DNA of 64,000 nucleotides from CAZBLK01 sp964492715. Lineage in GTDB: Bacteria; Bacillota; Clostridia; Lachnospirales; WRBF01. Each line of letters begins with the position of its first letter. The first letter of the stretch is position 1. The stretch lies in assembly GCA_964492715.1 (NCBI GenBank), contig CAZBLK010000008.1, positions 1 through 64,000 on the forward strand, given 5' to 3'. Below the pieces are notes generated by a model, which searched no databases, was not told where the DNA came from, and worked only from the letters and a program-made list of their open reading frames with translations. Of this stretch, positions 35,353-43,680 are shown piece after piece. The position numbers and the translations under genes are program-made.

Positions 35353-36742
35353 TGAGTGTCAACTCCTTTTTTAATATGCGTAAAGCTGTTTTTTCATCGG
35401 CTTGGCTTAAAAGCCCCATTGCTGCCATAATATATTTTGTATCGACAAAAAAGTCTGCCGTTTTTGGCTTTAAAATGCCGCTTTCTTTTTCCGAATAAAG
35501 TGCGGCTTCAAGTATTTTTTTTGTTTCTTGTGCGTGTATAATTGCACCGCCTGTTGCAACCACCTTTGTTACGGAACGAAGGTCTTTTCCTGTTTGCAAA
35601 TAGGCTGTGCCCATTGGTGTAAAAATTTGCTCAATAGTGCCTACGTGTCGGTCTACTGCTGTTTTTATGGCAAGGCTTGCAAGCGCATGGTCAAATTTAA
35701 AAAGTGTGTCCGTGTCTGGCAGCTTTTCCGTGTCTAACGTAACAAGGTGCAAGCAGTCTGAAACTTCGGTTTCCGTAAGCCCTGCATATTTTGCTACAGC
35801 TTCAATTCCGCCAGCGGCTTCAACAATTCCGTGTGCGCTGTATCGCATACCAATGTCGCCCTCAACAGTCCGCTTTGCATAAACTTCTGGAAGCCCACGC
35901 AAAACTGTAGTTTCCGTTTGCGGAAGCCCCTCGCCTATAGAATAAATGTCCGTCGTTGCACCGCCAAGGTCAACAGCTAAAAGCTCGCCAATGCCGCCCT
36001 CTCCTTCCGTTCCGTCTGCTAGAAGCTTTACGGCGTTTAAAAGCGCTGACGGTGTAGGAATAATTGGGGCGTCAAGTGTTTTTGCCAGTTCTGTCAAGCC
36101 TTTTGCATCAATTATTCTTTTAAGGAAAATTTCACGTATAACTTCTTGCACAGGAGCAACGTTTAACTCGTTAAAAACAGGCATTACATTTTCGCAAACA
36201 TAAACTTCTTTTCCGCCGCCTTCTAGTAAAGCTTTGCACTTTTTAGCGGCGTTTCTGTTTCCGGCTACAACAACAGGGAAGTTCCCCTTTATATTTGCCA
36301 AAACTTCAGCATTTTTTAAAATGCACTGCGAGTTTCCGCCGTCTGTTCCGCCAGTTAAAAGCAAAATGTCTGGTGAAAGCGTTTCAATTTCTTCTAAATC
36401 ATCTTCAGTCAATTCATATGAAAAAACTTTTAAAACTTTTGCGCCAGCACCTAGCGAAGCTCTTTTAGCGGCTTCTGATGTTAAAGATGGAACAAGCCCA
36501 CATGTCACCATTTTCAAGCCGCCTGCTGCGCTTGAACACGCAAGCTTTTTTGAAAAACTAAGTTCTCCTGTTATATTAAACAACTTTTTTAACGCATTTT
36601 CAAGCCCAAACGAAACGTCTGTTTGAATTGTTGTGTAGCTTGCCGCTGTTCCTAAAAGGTTGCAGTTTTCAAGGTCAACCGCTGTTACTTTTGTGTAAGT
36701 GCTTCCTATATCAATTAAAAGTGCAGAGTTCACGTTATTCAC
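35342..36742 (-). CDS. mutL: Glutamate mutase-associated MutL/GlmL ATPase
   Basis: A 466-residue ASKHA-fold ATPase. Phosphate loops are visible as [14 protein letters not shown] at the N terminus and [14 protein letters not shown] in the middle. MutL proteins are encoded between the S and E subunits of glutamate mutase and are thought to reactivate the enzyme by exchanging damaged cobalamin. It starts with GTG inside the end of glmS (8-base overlap) and overlaps glmE. It is unrelated to the DNA mismatch repair MutL. Confidence 0.93.
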   Translation of the reverse strand: MNNVNSALLIDIGSTYTKVTAVDLENCNLLGTAASYTTIQTDVSFGLENALKKLFNITGELSFSKKLACSSAAGGLKMVTCGLVPSLTSEAAKRASLGAGAKVLKVFSYELTEDDLEEIETLSPDILLLTGGTDGGNSQCILKNAEVLANIKGNFPVVVAGNRNAAKKCKALLEGGGKEVYVCENVMPVFNELNVAPVQEVIREIFLKRIIDAKGLTELAKTLDAPIIPTPSALLNAVKLLADGTEGEGGIGELLAVDLGGATTDIYSIGEGLPQTETTVLRGLPEVYAKRTVEGDIGMRYSAHGIVEAAGGIEAVAKYAGLTETEVSDCLHLVTLDTEKLPDTDTLFKFDHALASLAIKTAVDRHVGTIEQIFTPMGTAYLQTGKDLRSVTKVVATGGAIIHAQETKKILEAALYSEKESGILKPKTADFFVDTKYIMAAMGLLSQADEKTALRILKKELTLSGR

Positions 36743-37166
36743 CCATATTCAAATCAACTTTCAAGTCGGAAATGCACGTTTCAGGGTCTGTCCCTGGGCC
36801 GTAAACTCTGTCAAAGCCCATTGCTTTAAACCGCCTTTCAACGTCTTCAAAAGGCTGCTTGCCTACAACAAGGTTTCCGCCTACATAAAGAAGTGTGTCT
36901 TTTAGCCCTGCTTCTATGCACTTTTCTTTAAACCCTCTACAGTCAAGCTCTCCGTGTCCATATAATGAAGAAACAATAATTACATCAGCGTTAGACTCTA
37001 TAGCGGCTTCTATATATTCCTCTTGGGAAACCATTACCCCAAGGTTAATAACAGAAAAGCCAGCGTTCGTAAAAGCATGGTACAAAATTTTGTTGCCAAC
37101 AGCGTGAACGTCTGCGCCTATGACACCCAAAACCAAAGTTTTTGTTTCATTGCTATTATTGCCCAA
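36735..37166 (-). CDS. glmS: Methylaspartate (glutamate) mutase subunit S
   Basis: A 143-residue cobalamin-binding subunit of glutamate mutase. The base-off/His-on motif DxHxxG is D19-V-H21-A-V-G24; later the [10 protein letters not shown] and [11 protein letters not shown] segments match the B12 Rossmann fold. TTG start with AAGGGGTG about 9 bases upstream. First gene of the glutamate-fermentation run, behind a clear promoter at 37256-37284. The symbol is shared with glucosamine synthase, which this is not. Confidence 0.95.
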   Translation of the reverse strand: MGNNSNETKTLVLGVIGADVHAVGNKILYHAFTNAGFSVINLGVMVSQEEYIEAAIESNADVIIVSSLYGHGELDCRGFKEKCIEAGLKDTLLYVGGNLVVGKQPFEDVERRFKAMGFDRVYGPGTDPETCISDLKVDLNMGE

Positions 37167-37255
37167 TATGTGTCACACCCCTTAAAAAAATTATCTTAGC
37201 CTTAATAAAATCTGAACAAACTGCTTCATTCTGCACATTATTGTTATATAACTTA

Positions 37256-37284
37256 ATAATAAATTGTGATACTTCAATTGTCAA
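37256..37284 (-). promoter_or_regulatory. SigA promoter of the glutamate-fermentation operon
   Basis: On the minus strand TTGACA (37284-37279), 17-base spacer, TATTAT (37261-37256). The leader to glmS is about 85 bases; I see no cobalamin-riboswitch B12 box in it. Confidence 0.75.
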
Positions 37285-37324
37285 GAAAGTTTTGTTTAAA
37301 TTGCATAAAATTCTAATAAACCAC

Positions 37325-37450
37325 TTCTGCTTTTTAATGATATTGGCAGACTATAACGATTCCAGTTTTTTACTATATTTATACATTTAAGCCAAACGCC
37401 TAGCTGTTTTGTGTATTGACCGATAGACAATGTGGATTACAACGAAATTG
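37325..37450. repeat. Degenerate TAGCAATTCC element
   Basis: Left arm CTTTTTAATGATATTGGCAG, core AGCCAAACGCCTAGCTGTTTTG and right arm GACCGATAGACAATGTGGAT match the 46301 copy, with about 40 unrelated bases inserted in the left half. Part of a 476-base gap without genes. Confidence 0.6.
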
Positions 37451-37455
37451 ACATA

Positions 37456-37500
37456 AGAACCTGTGTTCAATACGAAGTCGTCGTATTGAACACAGGTTCT
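37456..37500. other. Perfect 20-bp inverted repeat
   Basis: AGAACCTGTGTTCAATACGA (37456-37475), loop AGTCG, and its exact reverse complement (37481-37500). No T-run on either side, so not a normal terminator. It lies between the divergent glmS and Gly-rich genes. Confidence 0.8.
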
Positions 37501-37642
37501 AAAGACAAAAACTTATAAATAAAAAAGAAAATAAAAAATTTTAAAAAAATTTTGTACAACCGTGTAACATCTTAGGACTAACTCTCATAGTATGTACTAA
37601 ACCTTGAAAACAAGGTTAACTTCAAAGAAGGGAGGCGTAATG

Positions 37643-38032
37643 ATGAGTGAATATTTAGTTGAAAGCATTGGCAGATATGTAGGCCAAACTGTTACAATTT
37701 TCACTGAAAGCGGCGGTCTTTCAGGTTCTGGCTTTACTGGAACTTTGGCAGGAATTTTTGGTGGTTGTGTACGGCTTATTACTGCAATTGGTGCAGCTCC
37801 TGCTTGCCCAATCGGCAGTGCTTGCGTAGGCAGCGGTTTTTATGAACCATATGTAGGTTTCAGCGGTGGTGTTGTTGCTCCTGGTGTAGGAGTAGCTGCT
37901 GGCGTTGGTGTAGGCGTAGGCTGTGGCGGCGGTTGCGGTTGCAACGGCGGCGGTTTCTACAACAACTGGCTTGGCTCAGTTTGTGATATTCCTATTTGTA
38001 AAATTGTTTGCTTCACTCATACAGCTATATAA
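37643..38032 (+). CDS. Gly/Cys-rich small protein, function unknown
   Basis: A 129-residue protein. The N-terminal half (GRYVGQTVTIFTESGGLSG, then FTGTLAGIFGGCVRLIT) has the strand pattern of a small Sm-like beta barrel; the C-terminal half is a low-complexity run of Gly and Val ending in a cluster GCGGGCGCNGGG and a further CDIPICKIVCF. Such tails occur in clostridial spore-surface proteins, which is only a suggestion. GGGAGG lies 7 bases before the ATG at 37643 (another ATG is 3 bases earlier). It stands alone. Confidence 0.65.
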   Translation: MSEYLVESIGRYVGQTVTIFTESGGLSGSGFTGTLAGIFGGCVRLITAIGAAPACPIGSACVGSGFYEPYVGFSGGVVAPGVGVAAGVGVGVGCGGGCGCNGGGFYNNWLGSVCDIPICKIVCFTHTAI

Positions 38033-38348
38033 TTCTATTCAAGAAAATAACTATAAAGGCGAAGCATTTTTCACAAACGCTTTTACGTGAAAATGTGCTA
38101 AACTTATAGAGATTATTTTCAGAATTAATGTAATAGCTATATTACTTGCATTAATACTTTTTTAAAAGTTTAAAATGCGTGCGGTTTGTTTTGTTTTAAG
38201 TTCAAAAAATTATAGGGCAAATCGCTATAAAAAAAGCTTCCGCTTAATATACCTTTAGAACATTACTCTACAGCAAGGACGTGTTTGATAAACAGCTTTT
38301 AGTTTGTTTTACAAACAGCCCCTGGTACAATTTGCTCTCCTAATATTG

Positions 38349-38400
38349 CCATTTTGCGGTAAAACTCATTTAAACATTTGATGCTTTTACTGCAAAATGG
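38349..38400. other. Long hairpin in a gene-free region
   Basis: CCATTTTGCGGTAAAA (38349-38364) pairs with TTTTACTGCAAAATGG (38385-38400), one mismatch, loop 20. A further imperfect inverted repeat (GGACGTGTTTGATAAA / GTTTTACAAACAGCCCC) lies at 38277-38322. Bases 38033-38700 contain no gene. Confidence 0.6.
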
Positions 38401-38540
38401 TGACTACAAAACTAAATTTAATATTGCTGCCGAAAATTATATTCGTCAGCCATTTTTTTTGTTATAATTTTATTATAATACTGGAAAAGAAAATCAAGTT
38501 TAAAAATATGGGCTTGAGAAGCTATATACATAGTTGTTTT

Positions 38541-38680
38541 GCGTTTTGACTACTAGACAATGTCAATTAAATACGTAATTGCTGTAGGGGCGTGCTTGAA
38601 AAACCGAATTCACTCAAGGGTAAATAAGGCTTTTTCTGACCAAGTATAACGGATTTCTCAAATATCCCCTTACTTATTCC
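38541..38680. repeat. Decayed remnants of two element families
   Basis: 38541-38584 (GCGTTTTGACTACTAGACAA ... ACGTAATTGCT) is a right arm of the TAGCAATTCC family. 38585-38680 resembles the 191-bp element at 4360: TAGGGGCGTGCTTGAAAAA end, AAATAAGGCTTTTTCTGACC core (4360 copy: AATAAGTTTTTTTCTGACT) and a mirrored CCCC end. Confidence 0.5.
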
Positions 38681-38703
38681 AAAAACATTTATCCATTGTA
38701 GCT

Positions 38704-38835
38704 TCACCGTTCTATGCACCGAATAATAGCCCACGCTAAACCAACTGGGTTTTCCCATGCCATAGAATGGCCAGCGTCTTTCACAACTTCTACATGTATA
38801 TTATGGCGTTTTAACATATGCCCCTTTGGGCATTG
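38704..38835 (-). pseudogene. C-terminal fragment of an alpha/beta hydrolase
   Basis: Reading minus strand, the frame from 38835 gives QCPKGHMLKRHNIHVEVVKD then AGHSMAWENPVGLAWAI and a stop at 38704. AGHSMAWENP carries the catalytic His of an alpha/beta hydrolase C terminus. No N-terminal part or ribosome site is present upstream, so it is a remnant next to decayed repeats. Confidence 0.75.
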
Positions 38836-38923
38836 CTACTGACTTTACCTTGTTATACGAAAAAGCACTCGCTGTATCTTATTATAGCACCAGTAAATTA
38901 AAAATAACGGAGGTTTAACTTTT

Positions 38924-39625
38924 ATGATTGGATATCAACTTCCAAGCATAAGCCTGCAAGCCATTAACATGGAAAAATGCTACTTCAACCCAGGCTGTGC
39001 CCTAAGCATTTACAAACCACAATCAGAGCACAAGGTACTTGAAATTTTAAACAAATATTTTGGTACAGTACATCTACATAACATTTGCTGCCATCACAAC
39101 CCAAGCTTACCAAGCGGTTCTACAATTATTAACAACTGCTCTGGCTGTGACAGGCGTTTTCGTTCGTTGTATGACGGAGTAAACACAATTTCCATTTGGG
39201 AAGTGTTAGACCAAATAGAAAGTTTGCCGTTGCCAGACCACACAGGCATGACAGTTTCTGTACACGACTCTTGCTCATTCCGTCCAAAACCGCAAGTTCA
39301 CGCCGCTGTAAGAAGCTTGCTTAAAAAGATGAACATTAAAATAGTAGAATCCGAGTTTAGCGGAACAAAGTCAATTTGCTGCGGCGACAATTTTTACTCC
39401 AAAATACCAGTGGAAAAGGTAAACGAATTTCAAAGGAAGCGTGCAAGCCAAATGCCGTGCCAAGACGTAGTTGTTTATTGTGTCTCGTGTATAAAGTCAA
39501 TGGCAATTGGCGGAAAAACTGCACACTACATGGTTGACCTTTTGTTAAACGAGCAGACCGACCCACAGGACACAAACCTCGACACATATCACGAAGCATT
39601 ACAAGATTATATAGATAAACATTAG
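38924..39625 (+). CDS. Cysteine-rich (CCG-domain) Fe-S binding protein
   Basis: A 233-residue protein with two cysteine-rich blocks of the type found in heterodisulfide reductase B and glycolate oxidase F: NICCHHN...NCSGC in the first half and SICCGDNFY...YCVSC in the second (pattern CCG-x(n)-CxxC). It probably binds a non-cubane 4Fe-4S cluster or zinc and takes part in a redox or thiol reaction; the partner is unknown. GGAGGT lies 10 bases before the ATG. It precedes vanW-like by 22 bases. Confidence 0.8.
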   Translation: MIGYQLPSISLQAINMEKCYFNPGCALSIYKPQSEHKVLEILNKYFGTVHLHNICCHHNPSLPSGSTIINNCSGCDRRFRSLYDGVNTISIWEVLDQIESLPLPDHTGMTVSVHDSCSFRPKPQVHAAVRSLLKKMNIKIVESEFSGTKSICCGDNFYSKIPVEKVNEFQRKRASQMPCQDVVVYCVSCIKSMAIGGKTAHYMVDLLLNEQTDPQDTNLDTYHEALQDYIDKH

Positions 39626-39647
39626 GTAAAAAGGTGAGATAAACAAT

Positions 39648-40469
39648 ATGATAAAAAAACCAATAAAACGCTCTGCCCTAAGAAGTACATTAGGAAAGCT
39701 TTACTACAGCTTTTTAAGAAAACTCTTATGGCTAAAAATGAAGCCCTTGTTTTCCAAACAAACAACAGAAAGCAAGCTTCCATATTGTTATTTTTCACAC
39801 AAAACTCCGCTTCTTCGCAAGCTAAAAGACGTGGACATGTGGTACCAGCACAATAAAATAGTAAACTTAAAAATTGCGGCTCAAAAATTAAACGGTGTAA
39901 TTATACGCCCTGGACAAGTGTTTAGCTATTGGAAGCTTATAGGCAAGCCTACAAAGCAAAAAGGCTACGTTTGCGGAATGGTTTTAAAAAATGGAACATT
40001 TACGTCGGGAACTGGCGGCGGCTTGTGCCAAATGTCAAATTTAATTTTTTGGTTAGCAATTCACACACCGCTTACAGTTATAGAAAGGCACAGGCACGGC
40101 TATGACGTTTTTCCAGACTCCGACAGAAGCCAGCCGTTTGGAAGCGGCGCAACCTGCTTTTACCCACACCTTGACTTGATGATACGAAACGACACGGTGG
40201 AAGACTTTCAGCTAATTATAGATGTTGGGGAAAAACACCTTTTTGGCGAATTGCGAACATCAGCCAAACCGAAATACCGCTACGTAGTTGATGAAAGAAA
40301 CCACGAAATGAAAGCGGAATATTGGGGCGGCTTTAGCAGACACAATGAGTTGTATAAGCAAATGCATAATTTGGAAGGAAAGTTAATTAGTGAGCAATTA
40401 ATTGTAAAAAATTCTGCTATAATGATGTATTCACCTTTCTTGACTAATTCAACTAACATATACAATTGA
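39648..40469 (+). CDS. VanW family protein
   Basis: A 273-residue VanW-domain protein. Family marks are VIIRPGQVFSYWKLIG, GTGGGLCQMSNLIFWLAIH and the HRHGYDVFPDSDRSQPFGSG stretch. VanW accompanies some vancomycin-resistance clusters but is widespread and of unknown function; no van ligase is near, so resistance should not be assumed. No signal peptide is evident. AAAAAGGTGAG precedes the ATG. Probably cotranscribed with the Fe-S protein. Confidence 0.9.
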   Translation: MIKKPIKRSALRSTLGKLYYSFLRKLLWLKMKPLFSKQTTESKLPYCYFSHKTPLLRKLKDVDMWYQHNKIVNLKIAAQKLNGVIIRPGQVFSYWKLIGKPTKQKGYVCGMVLKNGTFTSGTGGGLCQMSNLIFWLAIHTPLTVIERHRHGYDVFPDSDRSQPFGSGATCFYPHLDLMIRNDTVEDFQLIIDVGEKHLFGELRTSAKPKYRYVVDERNHEMKAEYWGGFSRHNELYKQMHNLEGKLISEQLIVKNSAIMMYSPFLTNSTNIYN

Positions 40470-40727
40470 TATATATCATTTTATAGCTCTTTGTACCACT
40501 AACATGATAAATTTTCGTCATTTTGTACAAACTTATGACAAAGAATATTTTCACAAATAAGCTTTAAAGTAGGCAGAAAAGTTAACTTTTGTTTCCAAAT
40601 CAAATAACAACTTGTTTTTGTGCATTTTATCAAAAACTTTGTTTTTATAACAACTTTTTTTAGTAATATATTGAATATGTCAAATTATTATAGTATAATA
40701 TACACAATAAATTTTAGGAGGGGTAGC

Positions 40728-42260
40728 ATGAGTAAGGAAAATGCTTCAAAAACTCAAAAAAAAGGTGGGTTTAAAGTACCGCATACTTTTGTAATTATCT
40801 TTTTTGTTGTGCTCTTTGCCGCTGCACTAACGTATATAGTGCCGCTTGGTGTGTACGACATGCACGAAATTACATATATGCAGGGAGAAACGGAAAAAAC
40901 AAGAAACGTTTTAATTCCAGAATCCTTTAGGTACGCAACAGACGAAGACGGCAAAACAATGCTGGCACAAGCACCTGTTTTTGGCACAGAAGATTTTGAC
41001 GGAAAAATCGGTGTTTTAAACTACATTTTTGAAGGTATTGTATCGGGCAACAAATGGGGCTCTGCAATTGGCGTTTTTGCGTTTATCCTTGTAGTTGGCG
41101 GCTCCTTTGGCATTTTGCTTAGAACAGGCGCTGTAGATAACGGCTTAAAGTCTGTTATTAAGCTTACGCAAGGGCGTGAAGTAATTCTTATTCCAACCAT
41201 TTTCATACTGTTTTCTTTAGGAGGAGCAGTTTTTGGCATGGGTGAAGAAGCTATCCCGTTTGTACTTATTGTTACTCCAATGATGGTTGCAATGGGTTAC
41301 GACGCAATTGTTGCACTTATGTGTACAGTTGTTGCAACACAAGTTGGCTTTGCTACTTCTTGGATGAACCCATTCAGCGTAGCTATAGCTCAAGGTATCG
41401 CTGGCGTTCCTGTTTTAAGCGGTGCTGGCTTTAGAATGGTAATGTGGGCGTTCTTTACACTTTTGGGTATTGTATTTACAATTATGTACGGTAACAAAGT
41501 TAAAAAGAACCCTCAATCGTCTGTAAGCTACAAATCAGACGAGTTTTTCAGAAAGTCCAACTTAAAAACACAAATTGATGCAAAAATGGGCGTAGGCGAC
41601 ATTTTAGTTCTTTTAACTTTGCTTGCTACTATTATTTGGGTAATTTGGGGCGTTGTTGTGCACGAATACTACATTCCTGAAATTGCTTCTCAATTTTTTG
41701 TAATGGGCTTTGTAGCTGGTGTAATTGGCGTTGTGTTTAAAATGAACGACATGCATGTAGACGACATTGCAAAGTCGTTCCAGTCTGGCGCATCTGACTT
41801 GCTTGGCGCAGCATTAGTTGTTGCTATGGCAAAAGGTATTTTGATAGTTATGGGCGGCATGTCTGCCGACTCGCCAAGTGTTTTGAACACAATTCTTCAT
41901 GCCGCTGGAAACTTAATCGGCGACTTGCCAGCAGCAGTTTCTGCATGGTTTATGTATGTGTTCCAAACAGTGTTTAACTTCTTTGTTGTTTCTGGCTCTG
42001 GCCAAGCTGCACTTACAATGCCTTTGATGGCTCCCCTTTCGGACATCGTTGGCGTTTCAAGGCAAGTTTCTGTTCTTGCGTTCCAACTTGGCGACGGTTT
42101 CTCAAACTGTATCGTGCCAACATCAGGCGTTTTAATTGCTTGTATCGGTGCTGCACGTGTTGACTTTTGGGATTGGGCTAAGTTCCAAATTAAGTTCCAA
42201 GGGCTTTTGTTCTTGTTTGCAACAGTGTTTATTGTTGCCGCAGTAACTATGGGCTTCTAA
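40728..42260 (+). CDS. YfcC/DcuC-like membrane carrier
   Basis: A 511-residue carrier with about 11-13 membrane segments, similar to the YfcC (DUF401/C4-dicarboxylate anaerobic carrier-like) family. Two related halves each carry a conserved re-entrant-like loop: FGMGEEAIPFVLIVTPMM and SGSGQAALTMPLMAPLSD. Substrate is probably an amino acid, dipeptide or dicarboxylate. The start at 40728 has AGGAGGGG; 36 upstream codons are open without support. The next gene is an isoaspartyl dipeptidase, so import of aspartyl peptides or export of the product is an attractive link. Confidence 0.85.
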   Translation: MSKENASKTQKKGGFKVPHTFVIIFFVVLFAAALTYIVPLGVYDMHEITYMQGETEKTRNVLIPESFRYATDEDGKTMLAQAPVFGTEDFDGKIGVLNYIFEGIVSGNKWGSAIGVFAFILVVGGSFGILLRTGAVDNGLKSVIKLTQGREVILIPTIFILFSLGGAVFGMGEEAIPFVLIVTPMMVAMGYDAIVALMCTVVATQVGFATSWMNPFSVAIAQGIAGVPVLSGAGFRMVMWAFFTLLGIVFTIMYGNKVKKNPQSSVSYKSDEFFRKSNLKTQIDAKMGVGDILVLLTLLATIIWVIWGVVVHEYYIPEIASQFFVMGFVAGVIGVVFKMNDMHVDDIAKSFQSGASDLLGAALVVAMAKGILIVMGGMSADSPSVLNTILHAAGNLIGDLPAAVSAWFMYVFQTVFNFFVVSGSGQAALTMPLMAPLSDIVGVSRQVSVLAFQLGDGFSNCIVPTSGVLIACIGAARVDFWDWAKFQIKFQGLLFLFATVFIVAAVTMGF

Positions 42261-42288
42261 TTTAAAAACTTATTATAGTATTTTAGGA

Positions 42289-42338
42289 TAGGCGTTGTTG
42301 AAGTTATATGACTATAAATTCAACAACGCCTAGTTTTT
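42289..42338 (+). terminator. Intrinsic terminator
   Basis: TAGGCGTTGTTGAA (42289-42302) and TTCAACAACGCCTA (42319-42332) form a 14-bp perfect stem, then GTTTTT. It separates carrier and dipeptidase genes, perhaps with read-through. Confidence 0.82.
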
Positions 42339-42361
42339 AAGAAACAAGGAGGCAGTAATTA

Positions 42362-43534
42362 ATGATTACACTAATTAAAAACGCTGAGGTTTACTCCCCG
42401 AAGTATATGGGGAAAAAGGACGTGCTTGTAACAGGCGGCGTAATTGACTGCATTAAAGACAATATTCAACTAGATACAAACGTTGAATACAAAGTAATTG
42501 ACGCTGAAGGTAAAGTTTTAGTACCAGGTTTTGTTGACAACCACGTGCATATAATTGGTGGCGGCGGCGAAGGCAGTTATAAAACAAGAACTCCCGAGCT
42601 TGTTTTAAGCACAATGATAGAGTCTGGTGTTACAACTTGTGTTGGCTGCATTGGAACAGACGGCATAACAAGAAGCATGAAAAGCCTTGTTGCAAAAGCA
42701 AAGGCTTTAAAAGAAGAAGGTGTAACTTGCTACGTTTACACCGGTTCTTACGACGTGCCTGTTCGCACGTTAACTGGAAGCATTAGAGAAGACCTTATTT
42801 TGGTGGAAGAAATTATTGGCGTAGGTGAAATTGCAATTTCAGACCACCGTTCGTCTCAACCAACTAAGGAGGAAATTGCAAAAATTGCTGCTGATGCTCG
42901 TGTTGCAGGAATGCTCTCCGGCAAGGCTGGTGTTGTAAACATTCATTTGGGTGACGGCAAGCGCAAGCTTTCTATTCTTGAAGACATTTTAAACACAACT
43001 GAATTACCCTTTACCCAATTTTTACCTACACACATAAACAGAAGCGAGGAGCTTTTTGCCGCTGGCATAGAGTATGCAAAAAGAGGCGGGCATGTTGATT
43101 TAACAATTTGCCCAGACCCAGCTTACCTTGACGAAGATGAAGTAAAATGTTCTGTAGGGCTTAAAAAAATGCTTGATGCAGGTGTAAACATTGAAGCAAT
43201 CTCTTTTTCTTCTGATGGGCAAGGTTCATTGCCTGTTTTCAATGCACAAAGAGAGCTTGTTGGCTTAGGCGTTGGAAAAATGGACTACTTGCTTAAAGAA
43301 GTGATTGATGCTGTTAAAATTGAAAACGTTCCGCTTGAAGAAGCTTTAAAAGTAATTACATCAAATGTAGCGAAAGTTTTGAAACTAAAGAAAAAGGGCG
43401 AAGTTTTGGCTGGAAAAGACGCCGACATTGTTTTGCTTGACAAAGACACATACGAAATTGACACTGTAATGGCTATGGGTAAATTGATGATGGCTGACAA
43501 AAAGTTGTTGGTTAAAGGTACGTTTGAGGCGTAG
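42362..43534 (+). CDS. iadA: Isoaspartyl dipeptidase
   Basis: A 390-residue amidohydrolase-superfamily (M38) enzyme that cleaves beta-aspartyl dipeptides formed from damaged proteins. Zinc ligands in VDNHVHIIGGGGEGSY, the signature TPELVLSTMIESGVTTCVG, catalytic region GEIAISDHRSSQP, VNIHLGDG, LPTHINR and the ISFSSDGQGSLP aspartate are all present. Length is normal. AAGGAGG precedes the ATG. Confidence 0.93.
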   Translation: MITLIKNAEVYSPKYMGKKDVLVTGGVIDCIKDNIQLDTNVEYKVIDAEGKVLVPGFVDNHVHIIGGGGEGSYKTRTPELVLSTMIESGVTTCVGCIGTDGITRSMKSLVAKAKALKEEGVTCYVYTGSYDVPVRTLTGSIREDLILVEEIIGVGEIAISDHRSSQPTKEEIAKIAADARVAGMLSGKAGVVNIHLGDGKRKLSILEDILNTTELPFTQFLPTHINRSEELFAAGIEYAKRGGHVDLTICPDPAYLDEDEVKCSVGLKKMLDAGVNIEAISFSSDGQGSLPVFNAQRELVGLGVGKMDYLLKEVIDAVKIENVPLEEALKVITSNVAKVLKLKKKGEVLAGKDADIVLLDKDTYEIDTVMAMGKLMMADKKLLVKGTFEA

Positions 43535-43546
43535 TGGTTGATTAAA

Positions 43547-43617
43547 AATGAAAAACCTTAGGTGCGCTGCCCCTAAAACCCCGCAAGGGGCTTGCCCTTG
43601 CCCCCATTTTTTAAGGG
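43547..43617. repeat. GC-rich intergenic repeat, subtype 2
   Basis: AAAAACCTTAGGTGCGCTGC ... CCCCGCAAGGGGCTTGCCC, forward orientation, just after iadA. Confidence 0.75.
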
Positions 43618-43638
43618 TTTTACAGTTTTTATATTAAT

Positions 43639-43677
43639 AAAGCTGTATCAAACGAGTTTTCGGTTTGATACAGCTTT
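43639..43677. terminator. Bidirectional terminator
   Basis: AAAGCTGTATCAAAC (43639-43653) and GTTTGATACAGCTTT (43663-43677), then TT. Serves convergent iadA and dapL. Confidence 0.88.
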
Positions 43678-43680
43678 TTA

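Noticed and set aside
35342..36742. DNA mismatch-repair MutL
   Set aside because: The sequence is an ASKHA ATPase between glutamate mutase subunits, not a GHKL ATPase.
36735..37166. Glucosamine-6-phosphate synthase, which has the same gene symbol
   Set aside because: The protein is a 143-residue cobalamin-binding subunit with DxHxxG, not a glutaminase-isomerase.
37167..37256. Cobalamin riboswitch in front of glutamate mutase genes
   Set aside because: The leader is only about 85 bases and has no recognisable B12 box.
38567..38758. 63-residue minus-strand reading frame
   Set aside because: It runs through decayed repeats in another frame than the hydrolase remnant and resembles no protein.
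39648..40469. Vancomycin resistance from the VanW call
   Set aside because: VanW is widespread without van ligases; none lies in the window.
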